DNA of 64,000 bases from Paracoccus litorisediminis (GTDB taxonomy: Bacteria; Pseudomonadota; Alphaproteobacteria; Rhodobacterales; Rhodobacteraceae): positions 1-64,000 of the forward strand of contig NZ_WMIG01000014.1 in the NCBI RefSeq assembly GCF_009711205.1. The letters are read 5' to 3'. The notes beneath the pieces were generated by a model. It searched no databases. It was given only the letters and a program-made list of their open reading frames with translations, and had not been told where the DNA came from. Position numbers and translations under genes: made by a program. This document shows, in pieces, positions 36,675 through 45,416 of the stretch. How positions within the stretch are numbered: position 1 is the stretch's first letter; the number at the start of each line of letters is the position of its first letter.

Positions 36675-36773
36675 GCGTTTACTCCCCTTTTTGACGTTGA
36701 GACCGGGCAGACGGTCGAAAAATCGCGGCGCCCTCGCGGCCGTCAGGACGCCCCGCTTGAGGTCCCTGTCCCA

Positions 36774-37250
36774 TCACAACCATGGCTGAACATTCCGGCA
36801 CTTCTCAATGAGCCCGCTCAGGGCGTCCATCTCGATAACGGAAAACTGTCGCGCCGTTGCAGTGGGCCTGTGGACGTAAAGCTTTGCCTCGACACTCGCC
36901 ATCAGGGCCCATGACTTCTGCTGCGGGGCCTCTTCTGGCGGATAGGCCTTAACCTTGCTCCTGTAAGTCTCCTTGCCGGCGATTCTGAAAATGGAGACCG
37001 CACCATTGCGGCTAAGGCTCTGCCGAATGTGGCGAACCTCAAGATGATCGTTGTCGATGACCGCCAAGCGCTCAATTCCCATATTCTTGTCCGTACCCAC
37101 GGCCTGAACAAGGTCGGAGGTCGCACCTCGCATGAAAAGCGCCATGCCCTTGGGTATTTCGTAATGCAGCAAGGTGTTCTTCGGGCTGCTCTTGCTTGCG
37201 GTCGCGATCGCGCTCGACAGACTTGGAAACGTCGTCGGGATACCTGGCAT
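36774..37250 (-). CDS. Unknown protein, paralogue B
   Basis: The frame has 158 residues. The central part (KGMALFMRGATSDLV, IDNDHLEVRHIRQS, AVSIFRIAGKETYR) and the end (WALMASVEAKLYVHR, CRNVQPWL) match paralogue A downstream on the same strand, ending in -PWL/-PWF in both. The first 30 residues (from ATG 37250) do not match A. A different frame upstream reads PDDVSKSVERDRDRKQEQPE, more like A's charged N-terminal part, so this gene may also have suffered a frameshift near 37180. Function is unknown. The pair probably arose by tandem duplication beside the lectin gene. Confidence 0.45.
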   Translation of the reverse strand: MPGIPTTFPSLSSAIATASKSSPKNTLLHYEIPKGMALFMRGATSDLVQAVGTDKNMGIERLAVIDNDHLEVRHIRQSLSRNGAVSIFRIAGKETYRSKVKAYPPEEAPQQKSWALMASVEAKLYVHRPTATARQFSVIEMDALSGLIEKCRNVQPWL

Positions 37251-37254
37251 CCTG

Positions 37255-37383
37255 TCATTGACCGGGGGAAATTTTGCCCGCCAGCCCCTCGATCACCTTA
37301 TCCGGCCATCCATTGGCAACAATGCCTTGGGCTTCGTCCAGGCGGGTGCCCTTCCTGTCGAACCAGTATGTTACATCAGCCAT
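37255..37383 (-). CDS. Small protein or N-terminal fragment, 42 aa
   Basis: ATG at 37383 after GGGAGA reads MADVTYWFDRKGTRLDEAQG and KVIEGLAGKISPGQ to TGA at 37255. It has a good ribosome site and coding-like composition. It may be the genuine start of paralogue B, separated from it by the TGA and a frameshift, or an independent small gene. It lies 65 nt after the lectin gene on the same strand. Confidence 0.4.
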   Translation of the reverse strand: MADVTYWFDRKGTRLDEAQGIVANGWPDKVIEGLAGKISPGQ

Positions 37384-37447
37384 GCGTCTCTCCCGGTGTT
37401 CAAAGCGGGGCCGTCCACTAGGAGTCCTAACTGCTGGTCCGAGGCGA

Positions 37448-38006
37448 TCAGATCGCGCCGAAATCGCGATTGGGAAAAAGGATGGGCTCCATCTTTTCCA
37501 GAAAATCAGGCGAGTGCGTATCGTCGCCCAAGCGCAGGTAACAAAGCCCCATCCCATGGACCAGCGTGGCCTTGAAGCCGTGGAAACCGATGACGCGAGG
37601 CGCTTGGATCTTTTTTTATCTGACGTGCCGACGGGTCGCGTCCGAAAAAACCGCCCTCGCTCGGATACCGGCCCTTGTTGGTGCGGATGGCGATACGGTG
37701 GATGCCGCCACCCTCTTCACAAGCCGCCTCGATTTCGACGACATATTCGTCCGGGTCGAGTTTGTGCTCGAAAAGCTTGTCCTTCTCGCCACGCCAATTG
37801 CCGAGGGTGGTCCCGTCCTCGTAGCCGACCGAACCCGAAGACGGCTTACCGTCCTGCGGATAGAGGTCGTAGGCCCAGTTGAAACCATCGAAGTTAATTC
37901 CGTGGTCCACCACGATGTCGGTGATCCGCTTGACGCGGCGTAGTGTGGCATTGTCGGGGCCGTAGATGTCGTCCGCTTCCGAACCGGCGATTCCGGTCCG
38001 CGCCAC
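37448..38006 (-). pseudogene. Jacalin-like lectin-domain gene, frameshifted at an A7 tract
   Basis: From GTG 38006 the frame gives RVKRITDIVVDHGINFDGFN, then GSVGYEDGTTLGNWRGEKDK, LDPDEYVVEIEAACEEGGG and HRIAIRTNKGRYPSEGGFFG. These match a jacalin-type beta-prism lectin (L-x-x-DEY-x4, then TNKG-x4-GG). At seven consecutive A (T7 on the plus strand at 37611-37617) the frame is lost. The correct end is found one frame over, KIQAPRVIGFHGFKATLVHG, which contains the VxGFHG motif closing this fold, then FLEKMEPILFPNRDFGAI and TGA at 37448. One fewer A restores a continuous protein of about 185 residues. The true 5' start may lie further upstream. The likely role was carbohydrate binding. It could be phase-variable or simply broken. 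Confidence 0.65.
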
Positions 38007-38290
38007 GCGCAGCTTTTTCGAGAAGTAATCTCGCAGCAGCGCAATGCACTGTGCCTTCAGGTCATTTTCCAGGAAAGATCTGGGTATTCAAGCTGGAAAA
38101 CTTGACCCAGGCTTCGGTCGCGTGGAGCGGATAGGCCCGAAAACGCCTTTCGGGGCCGTGTCCAGAGAATGTCTCGGGCACGCCGGGCGGCTTCGTCCAA
38201 GAACAGTTCGCACCACTTGCAAGTCTTCCTGTTGCCTCGCGACCTCAGCGCAGATTAAGGCTGTGCGCAATTGCGGCGTCCCAAGGAGAA
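38007..38290. other. Broken coding fragments upstream of the lectin remnant
   Basis: On the minus strand, alternating frames give coding-like pieces (LENDLKAQCIALLRDYFSKK just before the lectin start; WCELFLDEAARRARDIL near 38200). These suggest that the lectin gene or a neighbour extended upstream and has since collected indels. No intact gene is seen. Confidence 0.35.
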
Positions 38291-38293
38291 ATC

Positions 38294-39184
38294 ATGGATA
38301 GCAACACCTTCTCCGCTTTGCCGGCGATCACCGCCGAGGGCACGGGCCATGCCGGGCTGCGCTGGTTCGATATGGCAGATACGGCAAGCGGCGCGATCCG
38401 GCGCGTGTTTCTGTGGCTACCGCCCGGAGAGATGCCCGAAGCGGGCTGCCCCGCGCTTTTCATGACCGACGGGAATGCGGTGATCGCCACGGCGATCGAC
38501 GCGATGCGAGCGCAGGCACCCTACCCTTCCGGAACAAATCTGGGTCAGGGGGCGCTTGTCGCTATCGGCTATCCGACCGAGGACGCCTATGACCCGTTCC
38601 GTCGCAGCTGGGATCTTGGCCCGCCACCCGGCGCGACCTATCCCCCCTTCTGGCCCGGCACGCCCGAGGTCCGGACCGGCGGCGGGGCCGAACTGGCGCG
38701 CTTCATCCTTGAGGATGTTCGCCCCTTTCTGGGAACCCTCACCCGGCTCGATCCCGCGCAGCAAGGGCTTTTCGGCCATTCCTTCGGCGGGCTTTTCGCG
38801 CTTTGGCTCATGTTCAACCGCCCCGATGCTTTCACCCATTGGATCGCAGCCAGCCCCTCGATCACCTGGGAGGACAGTTTCCTTCTGGCCCATCGCGATG
38901 CCTTCGATCCCAAGGGGCGACAGATCCGCGTGCATCTTTCCGCCGGGGAATGGGAGGGCGACCTGCTTGCCCCGTTCCAGCGCGAGGCCAAGGATGCAGA
39001 TAAGCGCCTTGCTGCCAAGGCCGAGGAACGCACCTTGGACGCCGCGCGCGAGATGGCCGAGGATCTGGACCGATTGCCCGGCGTCACGGCCGTTTATGAG
39101 ACCTATGCCGGGGAAACTCATATGTCTTTGCTGCCCGTCGCGGTGAACCGGGCGCTGCATTGGGTCTTTGACCTGCGCTCATAG
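38294..39184 (+). CDS. Alpha/beta-hydrolase, siderophore-esterase-like (IroE/BesA type)
   Basis: This cytoplasmic or periplasmic hydrolase has 296 residues and no clear signal. The N-terminal strands (IRRVFLWLPPGEMP, CPALFMTDGNAVI) and the nucleophile elbow GLFGHSFGGLFALW match the esterase-D-like hydrolases that linearise ferric triscatecholates. WIAASPSITWED and the late YAGETHMSLLPVAV, with the catalytic His, also fit. It overlaps the 3' end of the convergent ferric-siderophore ATPase gene by six bases, so its likely role is releasing iron from the imported siderophore. Ligand class is an inference; related enzymes act on other esters. AAGGAG precedes the start. Confidence 0.8.
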   Translation: MDSNTFSALPAITAEGTGHAGLRWFDMADTASGAIRRVFLWLPPGEMPEAGCPALFMTDGNAVIATAIDAMRAQAPYPSGTNLGQGALVAIGYPTEDAYDPFRRSWDLGPPPGATYPPFWPGTPEVRTGGGAELARFILEDVRPFLGTLTRLDPAQQGLFGHSFGGLFALWLMFNRPDAFTHWIAASPSITWEDSFLLAHRDAFDPKGRQIRVHLSAGEWEGDLLAPFQREAKDADKRLAAKAEERTLDAAREMAEDLDRLPGVTAVYETYAGETHMSLLPVAVNRALHWVFDLRS

Positions 39185-39946
39185 GCCCGCGGGCAGAACC
39201 ACCGGTTTACCATCCGGCAGGGTGGTACAATCGAAGCCGATGCCGAAGGTCTCGCGCAGGGGCTCGGGGGACAGCACCGTGCCGGGCGGACCGATGGCGA
39301 CCAGTCGCCCCTCGCGCAGGGCCAGAACCTGATCGCAGACACGGGCGGCGATGGTCAGGTCATGCAGGATCATCACCACGCTTCGCGTCTCTCCCAACTG
39401 CCGCAGCAACCCGACCAGTTCGGCCTGATGCGGCAGGTCGAGGAAATTCAGCGGCTCATCAAGCAGGATCGTGTCGCACTCCTGTGCAAGGACCAGCGCG
39501 ATCCACGCCCTTTGCCGCTGCCCCCCCGACAGGCTGTCCACGGGCCGGGCGGCCAGATCGACCAGTCCCACGGCCTGCAGCGCGCGATCGACCGCCGCAC
39601 GATCCGTGGGGCCCATCGGCAAAAAGGGTCGCATCCACGGCGTCCGTCCGCGCGCCACAAGCTGGCGGACGGTCAGACCGGGTGGGGCCGCCGCCGATTG
39701 CGGCAGCATCGCGATGCGACGTGCCCGGGCGCGCGGAGGCAGCGCGGCAATGTCCTGACCCTGATGGCGCACCAAACCGCGCTCGGGCGGCAAAAGCCCG
39801 GCCATGGCGCGCAGCATCGTGGTCTTGCCCGAACCATTCGCACCGATAATACCGGTGATCCCGCCTGCCGGCAGCGTGAAATCCAGCCCATGCAGAACGG
39901 GCATTCCGCCCAGATGGATCGAAAGGTCGCGGATCTCGAAGGGCAT
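39179..39946 (-). CDS. Ferric-siderophore ABC transporter ATP-binding protein (FecE/FhuC type)
   Basis: The protein has 255 residues with all ABC motifs: Walker A GANGSGKT at about 35-42, Q-loop MLPQSAA, signature LSGGQRQRAWIAL near 141, Walker B TILLDEPLNFLD, and switch His in VVMILHDL. The C-terminal half has the FecE/FhuC look (DLTIAARVCDQVLALREGRL, then REVFGI-like LRETFGIGFD). It powers the two FecCD permeases encoded just upstream on the same strand (15-nt gap). It is convergent with the esterase gene. Confidence 0.92.
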   Translation of the reverse strand: MPFEIRDLSIHLGGMPVLHGLDFTLPAGGITGIIGANGSGKTTMLRAMAGLLPPERGLVRHQGQDIAALPPRARARRIAMLPQSAAAPPGLTVRQLVARGRTPWMRPFLPMGPTDRAAVDRALQAVGLVDLAARPVDSLSGGQRQRAWIALVLAQECDTILLDEPLNFLDLPHQAELVGLLRQLGETRSVVMILHDLTIAARVCDQVLALREGRLVAIGPPGTVLSPEPLRETFGIGFDCTTLPDGKPVVLPAGL

Positions 39947-39961
39947 GTTCGTCCTTTCGTT

Positions 39962-40906
39962 TTAGCGCCGCGCCATGCGGCGCACGGTCAGGATCAGCAC
40001 CGGCGCACCGATGAGCGCGGTATATAACCCCGTCGGCAACAAAGCTGCCGGGGCCAATGCGCGGGCCAACACATCGGCCAGCGTCACGAAAGCCGCCCCG
40101 GTCAGCATCGCCGCAAGGGGGCTGGGACGGCCGCCCGCAACCAGCCTGCCGACCGGCCCGGCGGCCAGCGCGACGAAGCCCATCGGCCCGCAAAGCGCGA
40201 CCGACCCGGCCGCGACAAGTGCCGCGATCAGACCAAGCCCCGCCCGCAGCAGCCCGACACGCAGGCCAAGCGCGCGCGCAAGGTCATCGCCCAGTTCCAG
40301 CCGGTCCAGCACCCGCCCCGCCAGCAGCAACGGTATCAGCAGCGGCGCTAGCCAGATGCCGCGCCGGACCTCGGCCCAGCCCGCAGCGTTCAGCGTGCCG
40401 CTGAGCCATGTCATGGCCATGCCCGCGCTGCTGTCGCCCATGCGCAGGATCAATGCCTCGGTTCCCGCAGCGGCAAAGATCGCTAGGGCCAGACCTTGCA
40501 GAACGACGGCGCGCGTCTCGATGCCGTGGCGGGGATGGGCGGCCAGCCAACCCAGCACCGCGACCGCTGCCAAGCCTCCGGCCCAGGCACCAAGGACCAC
40601 TGGTGCACCCAGAAAAAGCGCCGCCACCGCGCCAAAGGCCGCAACCTGCGTTACGCCGATCACATCGGGTGACGCCAGCGGGTTTCTCAGCAACGTCTGG
40701 AAGGTCAGGCCCGCCAGACCAAAGCCCGCCCCGGCAATCATGCCCACCAGCAGGCGCGGCAAACGCAGATTCCAGATCATGCGCCCCGCGCCTTCGGGGT
40801 CCATGAGCGCGTCGAAAAGCGCGATTGGCCCCAGCCAGACCCGCCCGGCGGAAAGCGAAAGGACAGCAAGGACCAGCAGAAGCAGGAGCAGCCCGAGAAA
40901 CCTCAT
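39962..40906 (-). CDS. FecCD-family siderophore ABC permease (second subunit)
   Basis: The protein has 314 residues and about nine or ten helices, starting MRFLGLLLLLLVLAVLSLSA. Family marks are IWNLRLPRLLVGMIAGAGFGLAG near 44, LLRNPLASPDVIGVT near 72, and the coupling-helix region ALCGPMGFVALAAGPVGRLV, which normally reads GPIxFVGLxxPHxxR; here the PH is replaced by AGPVGR. The start overlaps the stop of the first permease by four bases. A much longer open frame continues upstream in the wrong frame over the neighbouring permease and is not a gene. Confidence 0.9.
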   Translation of the reverse strand: MRFLGLLLLLLVLAVLSLSAGRVWLGPIALFDALMDPEGAGRMIWNLRLPRLLVGMIAGAGFGLAGLTFQTLLRNPLASPDVIGVTQVAAFGAVAALFLGAPVVLGAWAGGLAAVAVLGWLAAHPRHGIETRAVVLQGLALAIFAAAGTEALILRMGDSSAGMAMTWLSGTLNAAGWAEVRRGIWLAPLLIPLLLAGRVLDRLELGDDLARALGLRVGLLRAGLGLIAALVAAGSVALCGPMGFVALAAGPVGRLVAGGRPSPLAAMLTGAAFVTLADVLARALAPAALLPTGLYTALIGAPVLILTVRRMARR

Positions 40907-41973
40907 GCGCCCTCGCGGATCATGCGGCGGATCAGGACCATGAAGACTGGCGCGCCCAGCATGGCCAGCATCAGGCCAAGCTGCAATTCCGAGGGCCGGA
41001 CCAGCCAGCGCCCCAGCAGATCGGCAATGATGGCGAGCCCCGCGCCCAGCGGGCAGGCCAGCGCCACCTGCTGGGTCAGGCTGGCCTGCGGCAAGACGCG
41101 CCGCGCCAGATGCGGAGCGATCAGCCCGATGAAACCGACCGGCCCGGCGATGGCGACGCTTGCCCCCGCGCAAAGCGCGACGGCGGCAAGACCAAAGCCC
41201 ATGACCCGCCCGACATTCAGGCCAAGGGCCTGCCCCATCTCGGCACCCAGCATCAGCGCCTCGATCTGACGCGCGACCAGCGCGGTGATCACGATGCCAA
41301 GACCTGCGACGGGCGCAAGAACCGCCAGCGCGGGCAGTTGCGCCATGGCGAGCGAGCCGACCATCCAGAAACGGTAGGCGTTGCGCGCCTCGGGTTGGGT
41401 CAGGACGATCAGCGCGACAAGGGCCATGAACAGGCTCGACAGTGCCGCACCCGCCAGCGGCAGGCGCAGGGTATTGTCGCCGCCCCCGGCCAGATAGCGC
41501 ACCAGAACCGCCGCCAGCGCCGCACCCGCCAAAGCCAGCCCGGCGACGACGATTTGTGACAGCGCGCCCAGCCAGAACAGCCCCAGAACCACCGCCAGCG
41601 CCGCCCCGGCATTGACCCCGGTCAGGCCCGGATCGGCCAGGGGGTTGCGCGCCATGGCCTGCATCACCACCCCCGCCACGGCCAGCGCCGCGCCGATCAC
41701 CAGAGCGGCCAGCACGCGGGGCAGACGCATGCCCATGATGATGCCCTGCGCCGGGTCCGTCGGGTCGAAATTCGTCAGCGCCGCCCAAAGAACGTTCGGC
41801 GGATAATCCTGCGCCCCAAGGCAAAGCGCAGCAAAGAGCCCGGCCAGAACGGCAAGCCAAAGCACAGTGAGGCGGGGCAGAAGTCGCAAGGCGGGCTCCG
41901 TTGGGGAAATTCGCGACGGCTGGCGACGGGCTGGCCTTTCGCGCCTGATTGCAGGGCAGCGTGTCAGGGTCAA
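40903..41973 (-). CDS. FecCD-family siderophore ABC permease (first subunit)
   Basis: The protein has up to 356 residues; the first 25-30 are basic and the start could be shorter. Landmarks are MGMRLPRVLAALVIGAALAVAGV, MARNPLADPGLTGVNAGAA, and the canonical coupling segment IAGPVGFIGLIAPHLARRVL near 265, followed by FecCD's DLLGRWLVRPSELQLGLMLAMLGAPVFMVLI. With the second permease it forms the membrane channel for a periplasmic ferric siderophore. It is divergent from the binding-protein gene at 42049 across 75 nt, a likely shared iron-controlled promoter region. Confidence 0.9.
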   Translation of the reverse strand: MTLTRCPAIRRERPARRQPSRISPTEPALRLLPRLTVLWLAVLAGLFAALCLGAQDYPPNVLWAALTNFDPTDPAQGIIMGMRLPRVLAALVIGAALAVAGVVMQAMARNPLADPGLTGVNAGAALAVVLGLFWLGALSQIVVAGLALAGAALAAVLVRYLAGGGDNTLRLPLAGAALSSLFMALVALIVLTQPEARNAYRFWMVGSLAMAQLPALAVLAPVAGLGIVITALVARQIEALMLGAEMGQALGLNVGRVMGFGLAAVALCAGASVAIAGPVGFIGLIAPHLARRVLPQASLTQQVALACPLGAGLAIIADLLGRWLVRPSELQLGLMLAMLGAPVFMVLIRRMIREGA

Positions 41974-42048
41974 GCGGCTTGACCGGGCCTGTCGCAGCGG
42001 TTAGCCCCGAATGACCCAGCGCGGCGGCGCAAGGCAGCACCAGAACCG

Positions 42049-43029
42049 ATGGAAATGACCATGCCGCGCGCCCTTGCGATCCTTGCCAGCCTTGCCGCCC
42101 TTGCCTTGCCTGCAGCGGCCGAGGAAATCACCCTGCGCCACGGTTTCGGCGAGACCACGATCGACCCCGACAAGGTGCAGCGCATCGTCTCGGTCGGCTA
42201 TCACGAGCAGGATTTCCTATACGCACTGGGGCTTGCGCCGGTGGGCGTGCATGACTGGTTCGGCGACCATCCCTATGCGACCGGCCCATGGGCCGAGGAC
42301 GAGCGCAAGGCCGTCGGGGCCGAGCCCGAGGTGCAGAAAGGTTTCGAAATCGACGTGGAATGGGTCTGGGAAATGCAACCCGACCTGATCCTTGCCACTT
42401 TCGCGCCAATGGATGCCGCGCTTTACGCGCAGCTTTCGCAAATCGCGCCGGTCTTGGGTCCACCCGCCGAATACCCACTATGGGGTGGGCCATGGGACGC
42501 CGAGTTGCGACTGATCGCGCAGGCGACCGGACGCGAGACCGAGGCCGAAGCCGTGATCGACCGCATCAGCGCCAAGGTCGACGCCGCCGTCACGGCGCAT
42601 CCGCAGTTTCGCGGCCTGTCCGGTACGGCGGCCTATTTCCAGAACGGCCAGATCGTCGGCTATCGCAGCATGGACGGTGCGAACCGCCTGCTTGCAAGCT
42701 TCGGGATCAAGTCGCCCCCGGTCTTTGACGAGATGGTCGGCGGTTCGGATCGCTTCCAGATCAGTCCCGAACGTTTCGATCTGTTTGATCTGGATGTGCT
42801 GTTCTGGTTGGTCGAGGCCCCTTCGCGCGCAGCGATCGAGGCCCTGCCCTCATGGCAGAATACACGCGCCGCGCGCGAAGGCCGCGCAATCTGGGCCAGT
42901 CCCCAGATGATGGGCGCGATGAGTTTCCAGTCACCATTGTCTATCGAATGGGCGCTGGAGCCTCTGACCCGGATGCTTGCGGCAGCATCGGACGGCGATC
43001 CGGCGACATCGACGGAGCAGACGCCTTGA
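42049..43029 (+). CDS. Periplasmic iron-siderophore binding protein (FecB/FhuD class III SBP)
   Basis: The protein has 326 residues with a signal peptide ending LPAAA|EE. Two lobes of the class III binding-protein fold are joined by a long helix. VQRIVSVGYHEQDFLYALGLAPVGV opens the mature part and EIDVEWVWEMQPDLILATF is the usual central strand. The C-terminal lobe contains NRLLASFGIKSPP and DLDVLFWL. It carries the ferric siderophore to the FecCD permeases encoded divergently. An ATG at 42061 is an alternative start. It is followed about 150 nt later by the TonB receptor gene, probably in one operon. Confidence 0.88.
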   Translation: MEMTMPRALAILASLAALALPAAAEEITLRHGFGETTIDPDKVQRIVSVGYHEQDFLYALGLAPVGVHDWFGDHPYATGPWAEDERKAVGAEPEVQKGFEIDVEWVWEMQPDLILATFAPMDAALYAQLSQIAPVLGPPAEYPLWGGPWDAELRLIAQATGRETEAEAVIDRISAKVDAAVTAHPQFRGLSGTAAYFQNGQIVGYRSMDGANRLLASFGIKSPPVFDEMVGGSDRFQISPERFDLFDLDVLFWLVEAPSRAAIEALPSWQNTRAAREGRAIWASPQMMGAMSFQSPLSIEWALEPLTRMLAAASDGDPATSTEQTP

Positions 43030-43182
43030 CTTGACCCGCGAAGGGTCACAGAAGCGTGAAAAACCAAGGCAGCGTCCCGACGCAACCCCGGCAGCAATCG
43101 GCGGATCCGCATCCGTCAGACGCAATCACCGCACTACCACGCCATATATGGGCGGGTGGAGCGAGAAAACGGCCGGACCATC

Positions 43183-45324
43183 ATGCCCCTTTTCCTGTCC
43201 TCCTCGGAATTTCCGCGGCCCCGCCTTGCGCTGCTGCTTTCTGCAACGGCGCTGACCGCGCTGCCTGCCTTCGCGCAGGAAAGCGTCACCCTGGACCCGG
43301 TCATATTGCAGGGCCAAGGCTCACCGATCTCGGGCGGTGTCGGATATACGGTCAGCACGACTTCGACCGGGCTGAAATCCGGCGCACCCCTGACCGAAGT
43401 GCCCATGACGGTCAACACCGTGACCGAGCAGGAACTGAAGGATCGCGACCCGGTCCAGATCGAGGACGCGCTGGCCTATATCCCCGGCATCGTCGCCTCG
43501 CCCTGGGGCATGGACGACCGTTTCGACCAATTCTCGATCCGCGGCTTCGATCTGGGCGTTTACGGACTTTTCCGCGACGGGCTGATCAACAAGGCGCAAA
43601 GCTTTTCCGGTTTCAAGGTCGATCCCTACATGATCCAGCGCATCGACGTGCTGAAGGGACCGGCATCGGTGCTTTACGGTTCGAACGATGCCGCGGGCAT
43701 GGTCAACATGATCACCAAACGCCCGACCTTCGCCCATCTGGGCGAGGCGAAACTGTCCTATGGCTCGCATGACACGGCGGAACTGGCGGTGGATTGGGGC
43801 GACGTGAATGCCGACAAGACCCTGTCCTGGCGTCTGACCGGGCTGACGCGCGACGGCGCGAATTCGATCAAGAACTCGGACGATGATCGCGATCTGCTGG
43901 CCTTCAGCACGACCTGGGCGCCAACGGATCAGACCTCGATCACCTTCCTTGCCCATTGGCAAAAAGACAACATGATGCCCAACGTCATGGTCCCCGTCGC
44001 GGGCGAGGATTATGACACCTCGGGCGGAACGCTGCCTTCTGACTTCCTGAACACCCAGCATCCCTGGAACAAGTTCGAGACCGAACAGGCCAGCATTGGC
44101 TGGCAGGCCGAGCATGAGTTCAACGACAGTCTGAAGGTCCGGCAGAACTTCCGCTATGCCCGCCAGACGACGGATTACAACCACCTCTATTCCAGCGGTC
44201 TTGTCGCGGGTGCGCCCCTGCCCGACAGCCTGAACTACACCGCCTTCACCGTGGATGAGAAGGCGCGCTACTGGGCCTTGGACAACCAGCTGGAATATCG
44301 CGGGCGCATGGGCGATGCCGAACATGTCCTGACCTTTGGCGTCGATGTCAGCAAGCAGATCCGCGATGGCAGCATGGGTTATGCCGATCCGGGCTATGTC
44401 ATTGCGCTTTCCGCGCTGAACTTCGACCAGCCGGTGACCGAGCCGGGCGCCTTCAACGACGCGCGCACCGAGGTCCTCGAAAAGGGCATCTACGCGCAGG
44501 ATCACATCCGCTTCGGCAATGGCGTGACGGTGACGGCTGGTCTGCGCCGCTCGTGGGTCGAGAACGAGACGAAGGATCGCCTGTGGGGCATGGACTCGGC
44601 CCAGAAGGACAATGCTACCACCGGCATGCTGGGCGCGACCTGGGATCTGGGCAACGGCTTCGTGCCCTATGCCAGCTATGGCGAAAGCTTCACGGTCAAT
44701 ATTGGCCAGACCTTTGGCGGTGAGCAATACAAGCCGACCGAGGGCAAGCAGCTTGAGGTCGGGTTGCGCTACCAGCCCGAAGGCACACAACTGCAACTGG
44801 CGGCGGCGCTCTACAATATCGAAAAGAGCAATGTCCTGACCTCGGACCCGGTCAATTCGGGCTTCCAGATCCAGACCGGAGAGGTCCGCCACCGCGGACT
44901 TGAACTTGAAGCGCGTGGTCAGGTGACCGAGGCGATCTCGCTGATCGCGGGCTACAGCTATATCGACGCGAAGGTGCTCAGCTCCGAGGACGGCGATCAG
45001 GGCAATGAGCCCGCGATGGTCCCCGAGCATTCCGCCTCGATTTGGGCTGAATATGACTTCAACGGTGCCGCCGAAGGCCTGAGCCTTGGTGGTGGCCTGC
45101 GCTATGTCGGCAAGACCTGGGCCGACAATGCCAATAGCCGCGAGGTCGATTCCTATGTCCTGGCCGACATGGCCGTGCATTACACTTGGGATGATTACTC
45201 GGTCGCGCTGAACGTCACCAACCTGTTCGACGAGGAATATTACGCGACCTGCAGCGCGGCGGGCTATGGCTGTGCGCAAGGCGAAGGCCGCGAAGCGACG
45301 CTGACCCTGTCGCGCGCCTTCTGA
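43183..45324 (+). CDS. TonB-dependent ferric-siderophore (hydroxamate-type) receptor
   Basis: The protein has about 713 residues from ATG 43183; an in-frame GTG at 43156 adds nine residues. The signal peptide ends LPAFAQ|ES. The plug contains TEVPMTVNTVTEQELKDRDP, IRGFDLGVYGLFRDGLINKA and VLKGPASVLYGSNDAAGMVN. Late barrel sequence TNLFDEEYYATCSAAGYGCA, with its Cys pair, and the GEGREATLTLSRAF end match the ferrichrome/hydroxamate receptor group. It works with the binding protein just upstream and the divergent permease/ATPase genes. Exact siderophore unknown. Confidence 0.9.
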   Translation: MPLFLSSSEFPRPRLALLLSATALTALPAFAQESVTLDPVILQGQGSPISGGVGYTVSTTSTGLKSGAPLTEVPMTVNTVTEQELKDRDPVQIEDALAYIPGIVASPWGMDDRFDQFSIRGFDLGVYGLFRDGLINKAQSFSGFKVDPYMIQRIDVLKGPASVLYGSNDAAGMVNMITKRPTFAHLGEAKLSYGSHDTAELAVDWGDVNADKTLSWRLTGLTRDGANSIKNSDDDRDLLAFSTTWAPTDQTSITFLAHWQKDNMMPNVMVPVAGEDYDTSGGTLPSDFLNTQHPWNKFETEQASIGWQAEHEFNDSLKVRQNFRYARQTTDYNHLYSSGLVAGAPLPDSLNYTAFTVDEKARYWALDNQLEYRGRMGDAEHVLTFGVDVSKQIRDGSMGYADPGYVIALSALNFDQPVTEPGAFNDARTEVLEKGIYAQDHIRFGNGVTVTAGLRRSWVENETKDRLWGMDSAQKDNATTGMLGATWDLGNGFVPYASYGESFTVNIGQTFGGEQYKPTEGKQLEVGLRYQPEGTQLQLAAALYNIEKSNVLTSDPVNSGFQIQTGEVRHRGLELEARGQVTEAISLIAGYSYIDAKVLSSEDGDQGNEPAMVPEHSASIWAEYDFNGAAEGLSLGGGLRYVGKTWADNANSREVDSYVLADMAVHYTWDDYSVALNVTNLFDEEYYATCSAAGYGCAQGEGREATLTLSRAF

Positions 45325-45336
45325 TCTACTATAACC

Positions 45337-45360
45337 GTGCGAGGGCTGGTGCCCTCGCAC
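45337..45360 (+). terminator. Terminator hairpin after the siderophore receptor
   Basis: GTGCGAGGGC (45337-45346) pairs perfectly with GCCCTCGCAC (45351-45360) around TGGT, starting 13 nt past the receptor stop. No T-run follows. Confidence 0.6.
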
Positions 45361-45416
45361 AGTGACATCCCGTTTTGCAGCTCGCTCCGTTCAAGCGAAA
45401 CCGAGGCAGATGCCAT

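Noticed and set aside
39962..42040. A 692-codon frame running through both permease genes
   Set aside because: Its upstream half reads the first permease gene out of frame and is Gly/Arg-rich without domains. The real second permease starts at 40906.
43030..43182. Cobalamin riboswitch before the TonB receptor gene
   Set aside because: The short 150-nt gap lacks the conserved B12-box and core helices, and the neighbouring genes fit siderophore rather than B12 uptake.
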